64,000 nt of DNA, from the NCBI GenBank assembly GCA_963726665.1, contig CAVSDW010000002.1, positions 1-64,000 of the forward strand. Direction: 5' to 3'. The notes beneath the pieces are model-generated. The model was not told where the DNA came from, ran no database searches, and worked only from the letters and a program-made list of their open reading frames with translations. Of the stretch, positions 28,190 to 37,471 are shown one piece after another. The number at the start of each line of letters is the position of its first letter. Position 1 is the stretch's first letter. The stretch comes from RPQJ01 sp963726665. GTDB lineage: Bacteria; Pseudomonadota; Gammaproteobacteria; Steroidobacterales; Steroidobacteraceae. Made by a program: the position numbers and the translations under genes.

Positions 28190-29636
28190 TCACGTCCTGG
28201 AGCCGGCCGGCCGCGCAGCGTCGGCGAGCCGCGCAGCGTCGGCGAGCCGCGCCGCCACCCGCTCCCGCCCCATCAGCGCCGCGAGCGGTGCAAGCTCCGG
28301 GCCGTGGGTCATGCCGGTCAGTGCCGAACGCAGCGGAAGGTAGAGGCCCGCCCCCTTGCGGCCCGTGGCCGTCGCGACCGCCCGCGTCCAGCCCTTGAAG
28401 TCTCCCGCGTTCAAGGCCCACTCGTCGGAGGCCTTCGCGAAGAACTCGCCACCGGCCTCGACGATCGCAGAGGCCGCGGCCGGCTCGGCGGCGACTGGCT
28501 CCCCGCACACGACGCGCACCAGCGACTCGGCGTCGCCGGGGAAAAGCAGGTTGCCGCGCACGGCCGAGACGAACTCCGCCTTGCGGCTGGCGTCGCCAAG
28601 CGCGTCCAGCCGCCCGCCCAGCCACGCGAGGAGATCATCGACGCTCGCGTGCGTCACGGCCTCGCGCTGCCAGTGCCTGAGCTGAGCCTCGTCGTAGCGC
28701 GCAGCCGAGCGGCTGCTGCGCGCGAGGTCGAAGTGAGCAGGCATCGCCGCGGCTTCCAGCCAGTCGTCGGTGCGGCAGGCGTGGCCGAGGCGCACCAGGT
28801 AGTTGCGCAGTGCGCCCGGCAGGTAGCCCTGCTCGCGCAGGTCGTGCAGCCCCGCCGCGCCGTCACGTTTGGAGAGCGGCGCACCCGAGGTCGGCGAGGA
28901 CCAGGGGCAGGTGACCGTAGCGCGGCACGGGCAGGTCCAGTGCCTCGAGCAGCAGTATCTGCCGCGGCGTGTTCGCGAGGTGGTCGTCGCCGCGCAGCAC
29001 CAGCGTGACGCCCATCGCGGCATCGTCGATGGCATTGCCGAGGAAGAATGCTGCCGAGCCGTCGGCGCGGCTCACGACGAAATCTCCGATGTCGTCGCTG
29101 GCGAACCGCTGCGGCCCGTGGATCAGGTCGTCGAAATCGACGACGCGACCCGACGGGACGCGAAAACGCATGGCGTAGCCCGTGCCCTCGCCGATGCGCC
29201 TCTCGACTTCGTCCGCGGCGAGCGCCGCGCAGGTGCCCGCGTAGCGCGGCGGGCGGCCGGCGGCCAGTTGCGTGCGACGCGACAGGCTGAGTTCTTCCGG
29301 CGTGCAGAAGCAGGGGTAGGCGAGCCCCTTCTCCCGCAGCCGGGCAATGGCCGCCGAATAGTGCGGGCCGCGCTGGCTCTGGCGGTAGGGACCGTGCGGC
29401 CCGCCCACATCCGGGCCCTCGTCCCACTCGACGCCAAGCCAGTGCAGGTCCGCCAGCAGGCGCTCCAGGTGCCGCTCCTCGCTCCTCTCCGCGTCCGTAT
29501 CCTCGACGCGCAGGACCATGCGCCCACCGCTCGCACGGGCGGCCAGGTAATTGAAGAGCGCAGTCCGGGCGTTGCCGAGGTGCAGGCTGCCCGTCGGGCT
29601 TGGCGCGAAACGCGTAATGTGGGGCGAATCCGGCAT
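28190..29636 (-). CDS. gltX: Glutamyl-tRNA synthetase, one frameshift
   Basis: Class I synthetase charging tRNA-Glu. The start MPDSPHITRFAPSPTGSLHL contains the HIGH-type motif PTGSLHLGNARTALFN. A Zn-knuckle-like CFCTPEELSLSRR and VDFDDLIHGPQRFA follow. After a shift near 28870 the KMSKS-equivalent PLSKRDGAAGL and the alpha-helical anticodon domain read through to the end. Corrected length is about 482 residues, normal. The C-terminus holds a duplicated ADAARL sequence from a perfect 18-bp tandem repeat. Identity is secure; discrimination between Glu and Gln charging cannot be judged. Confidence 0.93.
28211..28246. repeat. 18-bp tandem duplication in the gltX 3' end
   Basis: Two perfect copies of CCGCGCAGCGTCGGCGAG lie in frame within gltX, so ADAARL is repeated near the C-terminus. 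A partial third copy begins at 28247. Confidence 0.85.
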
Positions 29637-29735
29637 GGCCGCGCATCTTACCGGATCGCGCGCCCTGGGCAGCGGCGCTGGCCGGCTCGCGCCCGGACGC
29701 CGTAACATCCCCCATCGCCCGACGCGAAGCACAGC

Positions 29736-30458
29736 GTGCCGACATTCTTCATCTCAGACCTGCACCTCGACCCCGACTCGCCCGAGATCGCGCGGCAGTT
29801 TCTCGCGTTCCTGGACGGCGAGGCGCGCTCGGCCGACGCGCTCTACATACTGGGCGACCTGTTCGAAGTGTGGCTGGGCGATGACGACCCGGACCCCGCG
29901 GCCCGGGAGATCGTGGCGGCGCTGCGCAGGCTTTCGGACTCCGGCGTGCCCTGCTTCGTGATGCACGGCAATCGCGACTTCCTGATCGGACGGCGATTCT
30001 GCGAGGAAACGGGTGCCACGTTGCTCGGGGATGGAGTGGTCGTCGAGGTGCAGGGCGAACGCGTGCTGCTCATGCACGGCGACGTCCTCTGCACCGACGA
30101 CAAGAGCTACCAGCGGCTGCGGCGCATCGTGCGAAACCCGGTCGTGCAATGGGTCACGCGCCGGTTGAGCCTTGCACGACGACGCGCCCTCGCTTCGAGG
30201 ATGCGCGAGGGCAGCCGCATGCACACGGGCACGGCGGCGCCGGACATCATGGACGTGAATGCCGGGGCCGTCGCCGACGCATTCCGCGCGGGCGGCGTGC
30301 GGACCATGATCCACGGTCACACGCACCGCCCCGCGGTGCACGAACTGGTCGTGGACGGAAAACCTGTCCGCCGCATCGTCCTCGGCGACTGGCACGCGCA
30401 GGGAAGCGTGCTCGCGTGGTCGCCGGCCGGCTTCGAGCTGCGCCAACTCCCGCGCTGA
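29736..30458 (+). CDS. lpxH: UDP-2,3-diacylglucosamine diphosphatase
   Basis: LpxH cleaves UDP-2,3-diacylglucosamine to lipid X and UMP, step four of lipid A synthesis, at the inner face of the membrane. The 240-residue protein starts at GTG. Calcineurin-like metallophosphatase motifs are all present: ISDLHL, LGDLFEVWLGDD, MHGNRDFLIG, LLMHGDVL and MIHGHTHRPA. Divergent from gltX, 99 bases apart. Its presence shows a lipopolysaccharide outer membrane. Confidence 0.96.
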   Translation: MPTFFISDLHLDPDSPEIARQFLAFLDGEARSADALYILGDLFEVWLGDDDPDPAAREIVAALRRLSDSGVPCFVMHGNRDFLIGRRFCEETGATLLGDGVVVEVQGERVLLMHGDVLCTDDKSYQRLRRIVRNPVVQWVTRRLSLARRRALASRMREGSRMHTGTAAPDIMDVNAGAVADAFRAGGVRTMIHGHTHRPAVHELVVDGKPVRRIVLGDWHAQGSVLAWSPAGFELRQLPR

Positions 30459-30501
30459 CGTCGATCCGGGCAGCGCACTGCCGGTGGCGTCATCCATTGG
30501 C

Positions 30502-30562
30502 GGGGACGCCGTGAACCCGTCCCTGGGGGCTCGCGCGCGGCATCCCTGCCGCGCGACGCCCC
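30502..30562. repeat. Twin-loop element, copy 1
   Basis: On this strand: CCC-GTCCCT-GGG (30516-30527), then GCGCGGC-ATCCCT-GCCGCGC (30535-30554), between ACGCCGTGAAC and GACGCCCC. On the other strand the two loops read AGGGAT and AGGGAC, i.e. nearly the same hexamer. It lies between convergent lpxH and miaE. Same family as 46196-46376 and 53660-53890. Confidence 0.85.
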
Positions 30563-30609
30563 GCAATGGTATGACCCCACCGGCAGTGCGCGCCGCCGAC
30601 CGCCGAACG

Positions 30610-31200
30610 TCATAGCGGCGTGCCCGAGTGAAACCGGAATTCCGGGTCCGGCGACGTTGCGAGTTCCGCCTCGACCACCGCGAGTTCCTCGAGTCGTGCA
30701 GCGGCGTCCGCTCCACGCTTGTCGGCAAGCCGGAAATACAGCCCGGCATGTCGCGACTCGGCCGCGGCCAGCGACGCGTAGAACCCCGCAAGCGCCGGGC
30801 GAAGGCGCGCAATGAGCCCGACGAAGCGCTCGTGCGAGCGCGCCTCGATCAGCGCCCCGCAGAGGAGCAGGTCCACGCGGCGCCCGGGCTCGGCCCTGCG
30901 CAGCGCGCGCCGCAGGCCCTCCGCGTATCGCGACGGGCTCAGTCTGCGGAATTCCACGCCGAGCTCCGTCATCTTCTCCTGCACGAGCTCGAAGTGACGC
31001 AGTTCCTCGCGCGCGAGCCGCGACATGCGTGCCGCAAGCTCGAAGTCCTCGGGGTAGGCGAACATGATCGAGAGCGCCGTGGAGGCCGCCTTCTTCTCGC
31101 AGTTCGCGTGATCCAGCAGCAGTTCGTCCTCGCGCCGGACGGCCATCTCGAACCACGCCGGGTCCGTGGCCGAGCGCAGGATGTCGCCAGGCGCCGCCAT
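30610..31200 (-). CDS. miaE: tRNA-(ms2io6A37) hydroxylase
   Basis: MiaE hydroxylates the isopentenyl group of ms2i6A37 in tRNAs reading U-starting codons, using a diiron centre. The 196-residue ferritin-like protein has candidate ligands in ANCEKKAASTALSIMF, REELRHFELVQEKM, LIEARSHERF and LAAAESRHAGLYF, the E/ExxH pattern of the family. The start MAAPGDIL overlaps the stop of the upstream kinase (TGATG). Last gene of the cvpA-purF-kinase-miaE run. Confidence 0.9.
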   Translation of the reverse strand: MAAPGDILRSATDPAWFEMAVRREDELLLDHANCEKKAASTALSIMFAYPEDFELAARMSRLAREELRHFELVQEKMTELGVEFRRLSPSRYAEGLRRALRRAEPGRRVDLLLCGALIEARSHERFVGLIARLRPALAGFYASLAAAESRHAGLYFRLADKRGADAAARLEELAVVEAELATSPDPEFRFHSGTPL

Positions 31201-32438
31201 CACGCTGCCGCGCGGGCGAGGATCTCGTCGATGCACGCCACGACTTCGGCGGCCGACGCCGGCCGGTCCGACGGCCGCTTCGCGAGCAGCGCGTCCTGCA
31301 GCGACTGCAGGTGCGCGAGCGAACCCGGCAGCCCCGGCGCGGGCTCGTTGGCGTGCTTGTAGATGACCGCGAGCGGTGTCTCGGCGCGGAACGGCTTCTC
31401 GCCGGCCAGCATCTCGTGCAGCACGATGCCGAGGCTGTAGAGGTCGCTGCGCCCGTCGAGCGGGAGGCCGTGCCCCTGCTCCGGGCTCATGTAGTGCGGC
31501 GTGCCGAAGATCGCGCCGTTGCCGGTGATGTCGCTCTCGAGCCCGAGCTGGCGTGCGAGGCCGAAGTCGATGAACGCGACACTGCCGTCGCCGCGCAGCA
31601 GGACGTTGCCCGGCTTCACGTCGCGGTGAAGTACACCGACCTCGTGCAGCGCGCCGAGCGCAGCCGCGAGTTGCCGCACGTAACCCAGCGCCTCGCGCCA
31701 GGGCAGCACCCCGCGCATGCGCGAGCGCAGGTCGCCGCCCGCGAAGTACTCCATCGCGAGATAGATGTGGTCGTCCGCGACCCCCAGGTCGTAGATGCGC
31801 GCGATGTTGGGGTGGTCGAGGCGCGCCGCGAGGTCGTACTCGCGCAGGAAGCGGTCGAAGGTCATGCTGCCCTCGGCCACGTCGGGCACCTGGCGGAACA
31901 CCTTGAGGACGCGCAAGTCTCCGGTGCGCTCGATCTCGGCGAGGAACACGCTCGCGGATCCGCCGACCGCGAGGCGGCGGACGCAGCGGTAGCCGCGGAT
32001 CCTCACCGACCCGAACCGGTCGGGCGGCGGCGCCTCGAGCGCCGCGCGCGAGGTCCCGGCGAGTACATCGTGCCGCTCGGCGAGCGCCGCACGCAGTGCC
32101 GCGGCGAACTGCTCATGATCGAATTCGAGCCGCGCGAGCACCCGCGAGGCCCCGGCCCGCGTGGCACGGTCGTCGCCCTGCGGCGCGAAATACACGATCG
32201 GCGGGAATCCGGCTCGGTCGCTCAGGTCCTCGAGCCACTCGAGGCCGCGGCCGTCCTGTACCTCGTGATCGAGCAGCACCACGTCGTAGGCGGAACCGCG
32301 GAACGACGCCTGCAGGCGGCCGCGCTTGGCCGGCTCGTACTCGGCCGGCAGCGCATCCCGCCACTCGAGCGTGACGTGGTGGGCGAGCAACTGCCGGTAA
32401 TCGGGCCGGTCGCTGACGATGAGCGCCTTGACCGTCAT
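31200..32438 (-). CDS. Receiver-like domain fused to Hanks-type Ser/Thr protein kinase
   Basis: A 412-residue soluble protein. Residues 3-120 resemble a response-regulator receiver: D57 in DVVLLDHEV would be the phospho-acceptor and D10 an acidic-pocket residue, but the usual lysine before the last strand is replaced (VLARLEF), so it may be a pseudo-receiver. Residues 150-405 are a kinase with glycine loop VGGSASVF, lysine VLKVF, catalytic HRDVKPGN, metal motif IDFGLAR and TPHYMSPEQ. No membrane segment or PASTA repeats. It follows purF by 16 bases and is coupled to miaE. The role is unknown; the operon suggests a link to nucleotide or tRNA metabolism. Confidence 0.87.
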   Translation of the reverse strand: MTVKALIVSDRPDYRQLLAHHVTLEWRDALPAEYEPAKRGRLQASFRGSAYDVVLLDHEVQDGRGLEWLEDLSDRAGFPPIVYFAPQGDDRATRAGASRVLARLEFDHEQFAAALRAALAERHDVLAGTSRAALEAPPPDRFGSVRIRGYRCVRRLAVGGSASVFLAEIERTGDLRVLKVFRQVPDVAEGSMTFDRFLREYDLAARLDHPNIARIYDLGVADDHIYLAMEYFAGGDLRSRMRGVLPWREALGYVRQLAAALGALHEVGVLHRDVKPGNVLLRGDGSVAFIDFGLARQLGLESDITGNGAIFGTPHYMSPEQGHGLPLDGRSDLYSLGIVLHEMLAGEKPFRAETPLAVIYKHANEPAPGLPGSLAHLQSLQDALLAKRPSDRPASAAEVVACIDEILARAAA

Positions 32439-32454
32439 ACCGCCGGGCGGCCGT

Positions 32455-33972
32455 TCAAGGTCCGCCGACGACCCTGAGCGGGCCGCGGCCCGCGCCGGAC
32501 GCACTGCGCTGCGACTTGGCGAGGTCGGAGCGCTCCGCCTGCAGGCGTGCGAGGTATTCAGGCGTGATGTCGCCCGTGACGTATTCGCCCGAGAAGCAGG
32601 AGGTGTCGAACTCCGTGACGCGCGCGTCGTGGTGCCGCACGGCGCGCACGAGGTCGTCGAGGTCCTGGTAGATGAGCCAGTCGGCGCCGATGATGTGCGC
32701 GACCTCATGCTCGGTGCGACCCGCCGCGACCAGCTCCGAGGCCGCCGGCATGTCGATGCCGTACACGTTCGGATGGCGCACCGGCGGCGCGGCCGAGGCG
32801 AAATAGACCTTGCGGGCGCCGGCCTCGCGCGCGACTTCGATGATCTGCGCCGAGGTCGTGCCGCGCACGATCGAGTCGTCCACCAGCAGCACGTTGCGCC
32901 CGCGGAACTCGAGGTCGATGGCGTTCAACTTGCTGCGCACCGACTTCGCGCGCTGCTCCTGGCCCGGCATGATGAACGTGCGGCCGATGTAGCGGTTCTT
33001 GATGAAGCCTTCGCGGTACTTGACGCCGAGGAGCTGTGCCACCTGCAGCGCGCTCGTGCGGCTGGTATCCGGCACCGGGATCACGACGTCGATGTCGTGC
33101 GACGGCCTCTCGCGACGGATCTTCTCGGCGAGCAGCTCGCCCATGCGCATGCGGGCCTTGTAGACCGAGATGTTGTCGATGATCGAGTCGGGCCGCGCGA
33201 AATATACGTATTCGAAGATGCAGGGCGTGTGGCGCGGCGCCTCCGCGCACTGCTGGCTGTGCATGCGGCCCTGGATGTCCACGTACACCGCCTCGCCCGG
33301 GCCCACGTCGCGCAGCCGCGTGAAGCCGGCCTGGTCGAGCGCCACGCTCTCGGAAGCGAGCATGTACTCGCGGCCGCGAGGCCCTTCGCGCATGCCGATC
33401 ACGAGCGGGCGGATCCCGTTCGGGTCGCGGAAACCGACCACGCCGTGGCCCATGATCATCGCGACGACCGCATACCCGCCCCGGACGCGACGATACACGG
33501 CGCCCAGGGCGGCGAAGATGTCGGCCGCCGATGCGTGCGGCGTGCCGAAGCGCTGCAACTCGCTTGCGAATACGTTCAGCAGGACCTCGGAATCCGAGCC
33601 GGTGTTCAGGTGACGCCGGTCCTCGCGGGTCAGGACGTCGGCGAGCTCGGCGGCGTTGGTCAGGTTGCCGTTGTGCGCGAGGCAGATGCCGAAGGGCGAG
33701 TTGACGTAGAAGGGCTGCGCCTCGTCGGAACTGTCGCACCCGGCCGTCGGATAGCGGACGTGGCCGATGCCGCAGTTTCCCTTCAGCTGCAGCATGTGCC
33801 GCTGCTGGAACACGTCGCGCACCAGGCCGACGTCCTTGCGCAGGAAGAGCTCGCCCTCCTGCGCGGTCATGATGCCCGCCGCGTCCTGCCCGCGGTGCTG
33901 CAGCACCGTGAGCGCGTCGTAGATCTGCTGGTTGACCGGGCCGGTGCCGACGATGCCTACGATGCCGCACAT
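32455..33972 (-). CDS. purF: Amidophosphoribosyltransferase
   Basis: PurF makes 5-phosphoribosylamine from PRPP and glutamine, the first committed step of purine synthesis. The 505-residue protein is intact. The N-terminal nucleophile is Cys2 in MCGIVGIVG (no propeptide). The PRPP loop is VLLVDDSIVRGTTS, and the flexible PRPP-binding region is RTFIMPGQEQRAKSVRSK. It begins 9 bases after cvpA, as in most gammaproteobacteria. Confidence 0.98.
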   Translation of the reverse strand: MCGIVGIVGTGPVNQQIYDALTVLQHRGQDAAGIMTAQEGELFLRKDVGLVRDVFQQRHMLQLKGNCGIGHVRYPTAGCDSSDEAQPFYVNSPFGICLAHNGNLTNAAELADVLTREDRRHLNTGSDSEVLLNVFASELQRFGTPHASAADIFAALGAVYRRVRGGYAVVAMIMGHGVVGFRDPNGIRPLVIGMREGPRGREYMLASESVALDQAGFTRLRDVGPGEAVYVDIQGRMHSQQCAEAPRHTPCIFEYVYFARPDSIIDNISVYKARMRMGELLAEKIRRERPSHDIDVVIPVPDTSRTSALQVAQLLGVKYREGFIKNRYIGRTFIMPGQEQRAKSVRSKLNAIDLEFRGRNVLLVDDSIVRGTTSAQIIEVAREAGARKVYFASAAPPVRHPNVYGIDMPAASELVAAGRTEHEVAHIIGADWLIYQDLDDLVRAVRHHDARVTEFDTSCFSGEYVTGDITPEYLARLQAERSDLAKSQRSASGAGRGPLRVVGGP

Positions 33973-33981
33973 GGTCGTGCC

Positions 33982-34485
33982 TCAGGATTCCGGGAGTACT
34001 TCGCGGACGAGCTCGCGGCCGGTCTCGACGTAACCGCGCAGCACCGTGGCCATTTCCTCGCCGAGCGGCACCAGCCGCGAGGCCTTCCACCACGCCTCGC
34101 TCTGCAGCTCCGCCGCCTGGGCGAGCATCACCGCGAATCCGACGATCACCGCGCCGCGGACCAGGCCGAAGAGACCGCCGAGCACGCGATCCATCCCGAG
34201 CGTGAGGCCAGAGCGCTGCACCATGTAGCTCAGGAGGCTTCCAAGCAGCCACGCGGAGACCACGACGGCCGTCAGCACGACCAGGCGGGCTGCCCAGACC
34301 TGCAGCAAGGTGTCCTTGAGGGCGCCGCCGAGGTAGGGCTCGACACGCCCGGCGTAACGCCAGGCGAGCCAGAGGCCCACGAGCCAGCCGAGCAGTGCCA
34401 CCGACTCGCGGAGGAACCCGCGCATGGCGCCGAACACCGTGGAGAGCAGGATCGCAGCGGCGAGGATGTAGTCCACTGTCGTCAT
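33982..34485 (-). CDS. cvpA: CvpA family membrane protein
   Basis: A 167-residue inner-membrane protein with four hydrophobic segments (YILAAAILLSTVFGAMRGF, LLGWLVGLWLAWRYAG, LVVLTAVVVSAWLLGSLLSY, GLVRGAVIVGFAVMLAQ), the CvpA layout. In enterics it supports colicin V production and envelope stress tolerance; the biochemical role is not settled. Always next to purF. It follows dedD on the same strand by 57 bases. Confidence 0.93.
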   Translation of the reverse strand: MTTVDYILAAAILLSTVFGAMRGFLRESVALLGWLVGLWLAWRYAGRVEPYLGGALKDTLLQVWAARLVVLTAVVVSAWLLGSLLSYMVQRSGLTLGMDRVLGGLFGLVRGAVIVGFAVMLAQAAELQSEAWWKASRLVPLGEEMATVLRGYVETGRELVREVLPES

Positions 34486-34542
34486 GCGGCTTGTATCCAG
34501 GTTCCCGGCAGCTGCGAGGCGCGGAAGTCTAACAGAGCGCGC

Positions 34543-35238
34543 TCAATCGTTTGCGACCACGGTTGCGGGAAGACCACGCGCCTTGAGCGATGCCGCCAGG
34601 CCTTCCGCGCGGGCGCGTTCGGCCTCCGGTCCCACACGCACGCGATTCAACCTCTTGCCCGATCGCGAAACCGGCGAAATGTACGCGCGGTACCCCGCCG
34701 ACTTGAGTTGGTCGACCATTTTCTCCGCAGTGGCGGCCGAACCGAAGGCGCCGACCTGGACCGCCCAGCCACCGCCGGCGGGCCTCGACGCGGCGGGTGG
34801 CAGGGGCGGCGCGGTCGACGGCTTCGTCGTTGCTGCCTGCCCCTGGGACTCGGTGGCCGGCGGCGGCGCGGCGGACTGGGGCGCCGCTTCGGACATGGCG
34901 CCGGCGGCGGTGGGGCCTGCGGTGCCCTGCGAGCGGACCGCGGAATCGTCGGCCGGTGCCGCCGGACCGGCCTGCGCGGTGGCCTCCACTGGCGTCGATC
35001 CCGCCGGTGCCGGCGCCACACCTGGCAAAGCCGCCGCGGTTGAGCCCGGGGTCGCGGTGGACGCGGGCGTACCCCCGGCCAGTTCGATCGTGAAGGTGCG
35101 AGTGCCGTGGGTTGCCGAAGGCACCCCGCCCTCGGCCCCGTCGGGCTTGCGACCCGACAGCAGTTCGGGAATCAGGAGCACGGCGAGCGCCACCAGCACC
35201 GCCGCACCGATCAATCTCGCCTTGAGGGCCTGGTCCAT
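34543..35238 (-). CDS. dedD: SPOR-domain cell-division protein (DedD-like)
   Basis: A 231-residue bitopic protein: one membrane helix near the N-terminus (LIGAAVLVALAVLLIPELL), a long Pro/Ala-rich periplasmic linker, and a C-terminal SPOR domain (GWAVQVGAFGSAATAEKMVD to LNRVRVGPEAERARAEGLA) that binds denuded septal peptidoglycan. Position between folC and cvpA matches E. coli dedD. Start taken as MDQALKARLIG, 7 bases after folC. Confidence 0.9.
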   Translation of the reverse strand: MDQALKARLIGAAVLVALAVLLIPELLSGRKPDGAEGGVPSATHGTRTFTIELAGGTPASTATPGSTAAALPGVAPAPAGSTPVEATAQAGPAAPADDSAVRSQGTAGPTAAGAMSEAAPQSAAPPPATESQGQAATTKPSTAPPLPPAASRPAGGGWAVQVGAFGSAATAEKMVDQLKSAGYRAYISPVSRSGKRLNRVRVGPEAERARAEGLAASLKARGLPATVVAND

Positions 35239-35245
35239 TTGAAAA

Positions 35246-36563
35246 TTATAGCCAGACCGGACCGTTCCCGCCGTCCGGTTGTGTTTCCTGCAGGTGCTGG
35301 AGCGCCGGCCCGACCGAATGGAACGAGCCGAAGACCACGATTCGGTCCCCGGGGCGGGCACGGGCCGCCGCGAGACTCATCGCCTCACTCACGGTGCCGC
35401 CGCACTCCATCCGGACGCCTCGAGCCGACGCGCGGGCCGCAAGCGCACCGTCCTCCAGCCCTCGCGGTCCTTCGGTGCCCGCGGCAATCCAGCGGCCTGC
35501 ACTGCGGCCCAGGATCCCGACGACCTCCTCCACGTCCTTGTCGGCCAGCATGCCGCACACCGCGATGGTGCCGCCCGTTGCCGGATACCTGGCCAGGTTG
35601 TCGGCGAGCGTCCGCGCCGAATCAGGGTTGTGCGCGACGTCCAGCACCCACTCGAATCCCCGGCGGTCCGGGATGCGCTGGAACCGCCCGGGCAGGCGCA
35701 CGCGTCTCAGTCCCTCCTCCACCGCAGAACGCTCGAGCGCAAGTCGCGTGGGCAATGAACGCGAGCGCGGCCAGCGCGGTCGCGGCGTTGCCCACCTGCG
35801 CCGCACCCGCGAGCGCGGGCAGTGGCAGCGCCGCAAGCTCGCCGTCGGCATCGTGGTAGGTCCAGGTGCCGTCCGAGCGCTCGACGCCGTCGAAGTCGCG
35901 TCCGCGGATGCGAAGGTCGGCGCCGAGCGACTGCGCCGTATCCAGCACGGATCGAGGTGGCGCCGGCATTCCTGCGACCACGGGCTGCCCGGGACGCATG
36001 ATGCCCGCCTTCTCGCGGCCGATGCTCTCCACGTCCGGGCCCAGCCATTCGACGTGATCCAGCCCGATCGACACGATGACGGCGACGTCCGCATCGACGA
36101 GATTCACGGCATCCAGCCGCCCGCCCATGCCGACCTCGAGCACGATCGCGTCCGGCGCCGCGGTCTCGAACACGAGCAGGGCCGCGAGGGCGTTGAACTC
36201 GAAGAACGTGAGCGAATCGGCACCGAGCGAATCGGCGATGCGCTCGAACGCCGCGACCAGCGAGGCCTCGGACACGGGCTTACCGTCGATGCGGATGCGC
36301 TCCCGGTAGTCGACGAGGTGCGGCGAGGTGAAGGTCGCGACGCGCCGGCCCGAGGCACGCAGCATCGCCGCGAGCAGGGCGACGCAGGAACCCTTGCCGT
36401 TCGTCCCGCCGACGGTGATGACCGGGCATGCGGGTCGCCGCCAACCGGTGCGCGCAAGCACGCGGCCGACCCTGTCGAGCCCGAGATCGATCGCATCGGG
36501 GTGCAGCGACTGCTGCCATGCCAGCCAATCGTCGAGGCCGGTGAACCGCGGGCCGGTCGGCAT
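35246..36563 (-). CDS. folC: Folylpolyglutamate / dihydrofolate synthase, one frameshift
   Basis: FolC adds glutamates to folates and makes dihydrofolate from dihydropteroate. Mur-ligase-like: P-loop ITVGGTNGKGSCVALL, then TFTSPHLVDYRERIRID, the second motif VLEVGMGGRLDAVN, and DHVEWLGPDVESIGREKAGI. After a shift near 35755 the C-domain reads LPGRFQRIPDRRGFEWVLD, VAHNPDSARTLADNL and ends GGNGPVWL. Corrected length about 438 residues, normal. Starts one base after accD ends, so the two are coupled. Confidence 0.93.
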
Positions 36564-36564
36564 C

Positions 36565-37443
36565 TCAGGCAGGCTCGGCCGGGGCCTCCAGCGGCGGCCG
36601 TCCCATCATGATCGCGAGGACGCCCGAGATGCGGTCGCGCAAGTCACGCCGGTCGAGGATCAGGTCGATCGCGCCGTGCTCGAGCAGGAACTCGCTGCGC
36701 TGGAACCCTTCGGGCAGCGTCTCGCGGACGGTCTGCTCGATCACGCGCGGGCCGGCGAAGCCGATGAGCGCGCGCGGCTCGGCGATGTTCAGGTCACCGA
36801 GCATCGCGAGACTCGCCGAGACGCCCCCGGTGGTCGGATCCGTGAGCACCGAGATGAACGGCAGCCGCTCCTCGGCCATGCGCGCGAGCGCTGCACTCGT
36901 CTTGCTCATCTGCATGAGCGAGAGCAGTCCTTCCTGCATGCGGGCCCCGCCACTCGCGGAAAAGCACACGAGCGGCCGCCGGTGCTCGAGGCAGTATTCG
37001 GCGCCGCGCACGAAGCGCTCGCCGACCACCGAGCCCATCGAGCCGCCGAGGAAGCGGAACTCGAATGCGCAGGCCACGAGCTCGAGGCCCTTGACCGTAC
37101 CGGCCATGACCACCAGCGCATCCCGCTCGCCAGTGTGCTTCTGCGCGGCGAGCAGGCGGTCGCGATACTTCTTGGTGTCGCGGAATCGCAGCGGATCCTC
37201 GGGCTCGACCTCGATCGCGATTTCCCGGGGCGATCCCTCGTCGAGGAAGCGGACCAGCCGATCGCGCCCCGTGATGCGCATGTGGTGAGCGCACTTCGGG
37301 CAAACGTGCAGGTTGCGCTCGAGTTCCGCCCGGTACAGCACCGCATCGCAGGCCGGACACTTGATCCACAGGCCCTCTGGCACCGAGCGCGAGCGGCGCT
37401 CTGTCTTGATGCGCGAGGGCATGATCTTCTCGAACCAGGTCAC
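36565..37443 (-). CDS. accD: Acetyl-CoA carboxylase carboxyltransferase subunit beta
   Basis: AccD and AccA transfer the carboxyl from biotin to acetyl-CoA to give malonyl-CoA. The 292-residue protein has the zinc ribbon CPACDAVLYRAELER with a second CPKC pair near residues 26-48, and the crotonase-type core CFSASGGARMQEGLLSLMQM and LTDPTTGGVSASLAMLGDLN. Two in-frame GTG codons compete: the one at 37443 lies 5 bases after GGAGG, the one at 37449 overlaps it, so 37443 (MTWFEKIMPS, matching the family N-terminus) is chosen. Part of truA-accD-folC-dedD-cvpA-purF. Confidence 0.96.
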   Translation of the reverse strand: MTWFEKIMPSRIKTERRSRSVPEGLWIKCPACDAVLYRAELERNLHVCPKCAHHMRITGRDRLVRFLDEGSPREIAIEVEPEDPLRFRDTKKYRDRLLAAQKHTGERDALVVMAGTVKGLELVACAFEFRFLGGSMGSVVGERFVRGAEYCLEHRRPLVCFSASGGARMQEGLLSLMQMSKTSAALARMAEERLPFISVLTDPTTGGVSASLAMLGDLNIAEPRALIGFAGPRVIEQTVRETLPEGFQRSEFLLEHGAIDLILDRRDLRDRISGVLAIMMGRPPLEAPAEPA

Positions 37444-37448
37444 GTGCA

Positions 37449-37453
37449 CCTCC
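37449..37453 (-). promoter_or_regulatory. Ribosome-binding site deciding the accD start
   Basis: GGAGG on the minus strand stands 5 bases before GTG 37443 and overlaps GTG 37449, favouring the downstream start. Confidence 0.7.
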
Positions 37454-37471
37454 GGGACAGCCGCGCAGAGT

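Noticed and set aside
32419..35043. 874-residue plus-strand open frame across purF-cvpA-dedD
   Set aside because: Three verified genes lie on the other strand; the product is His/Asp/Arg-rich without homology that I can recognise.
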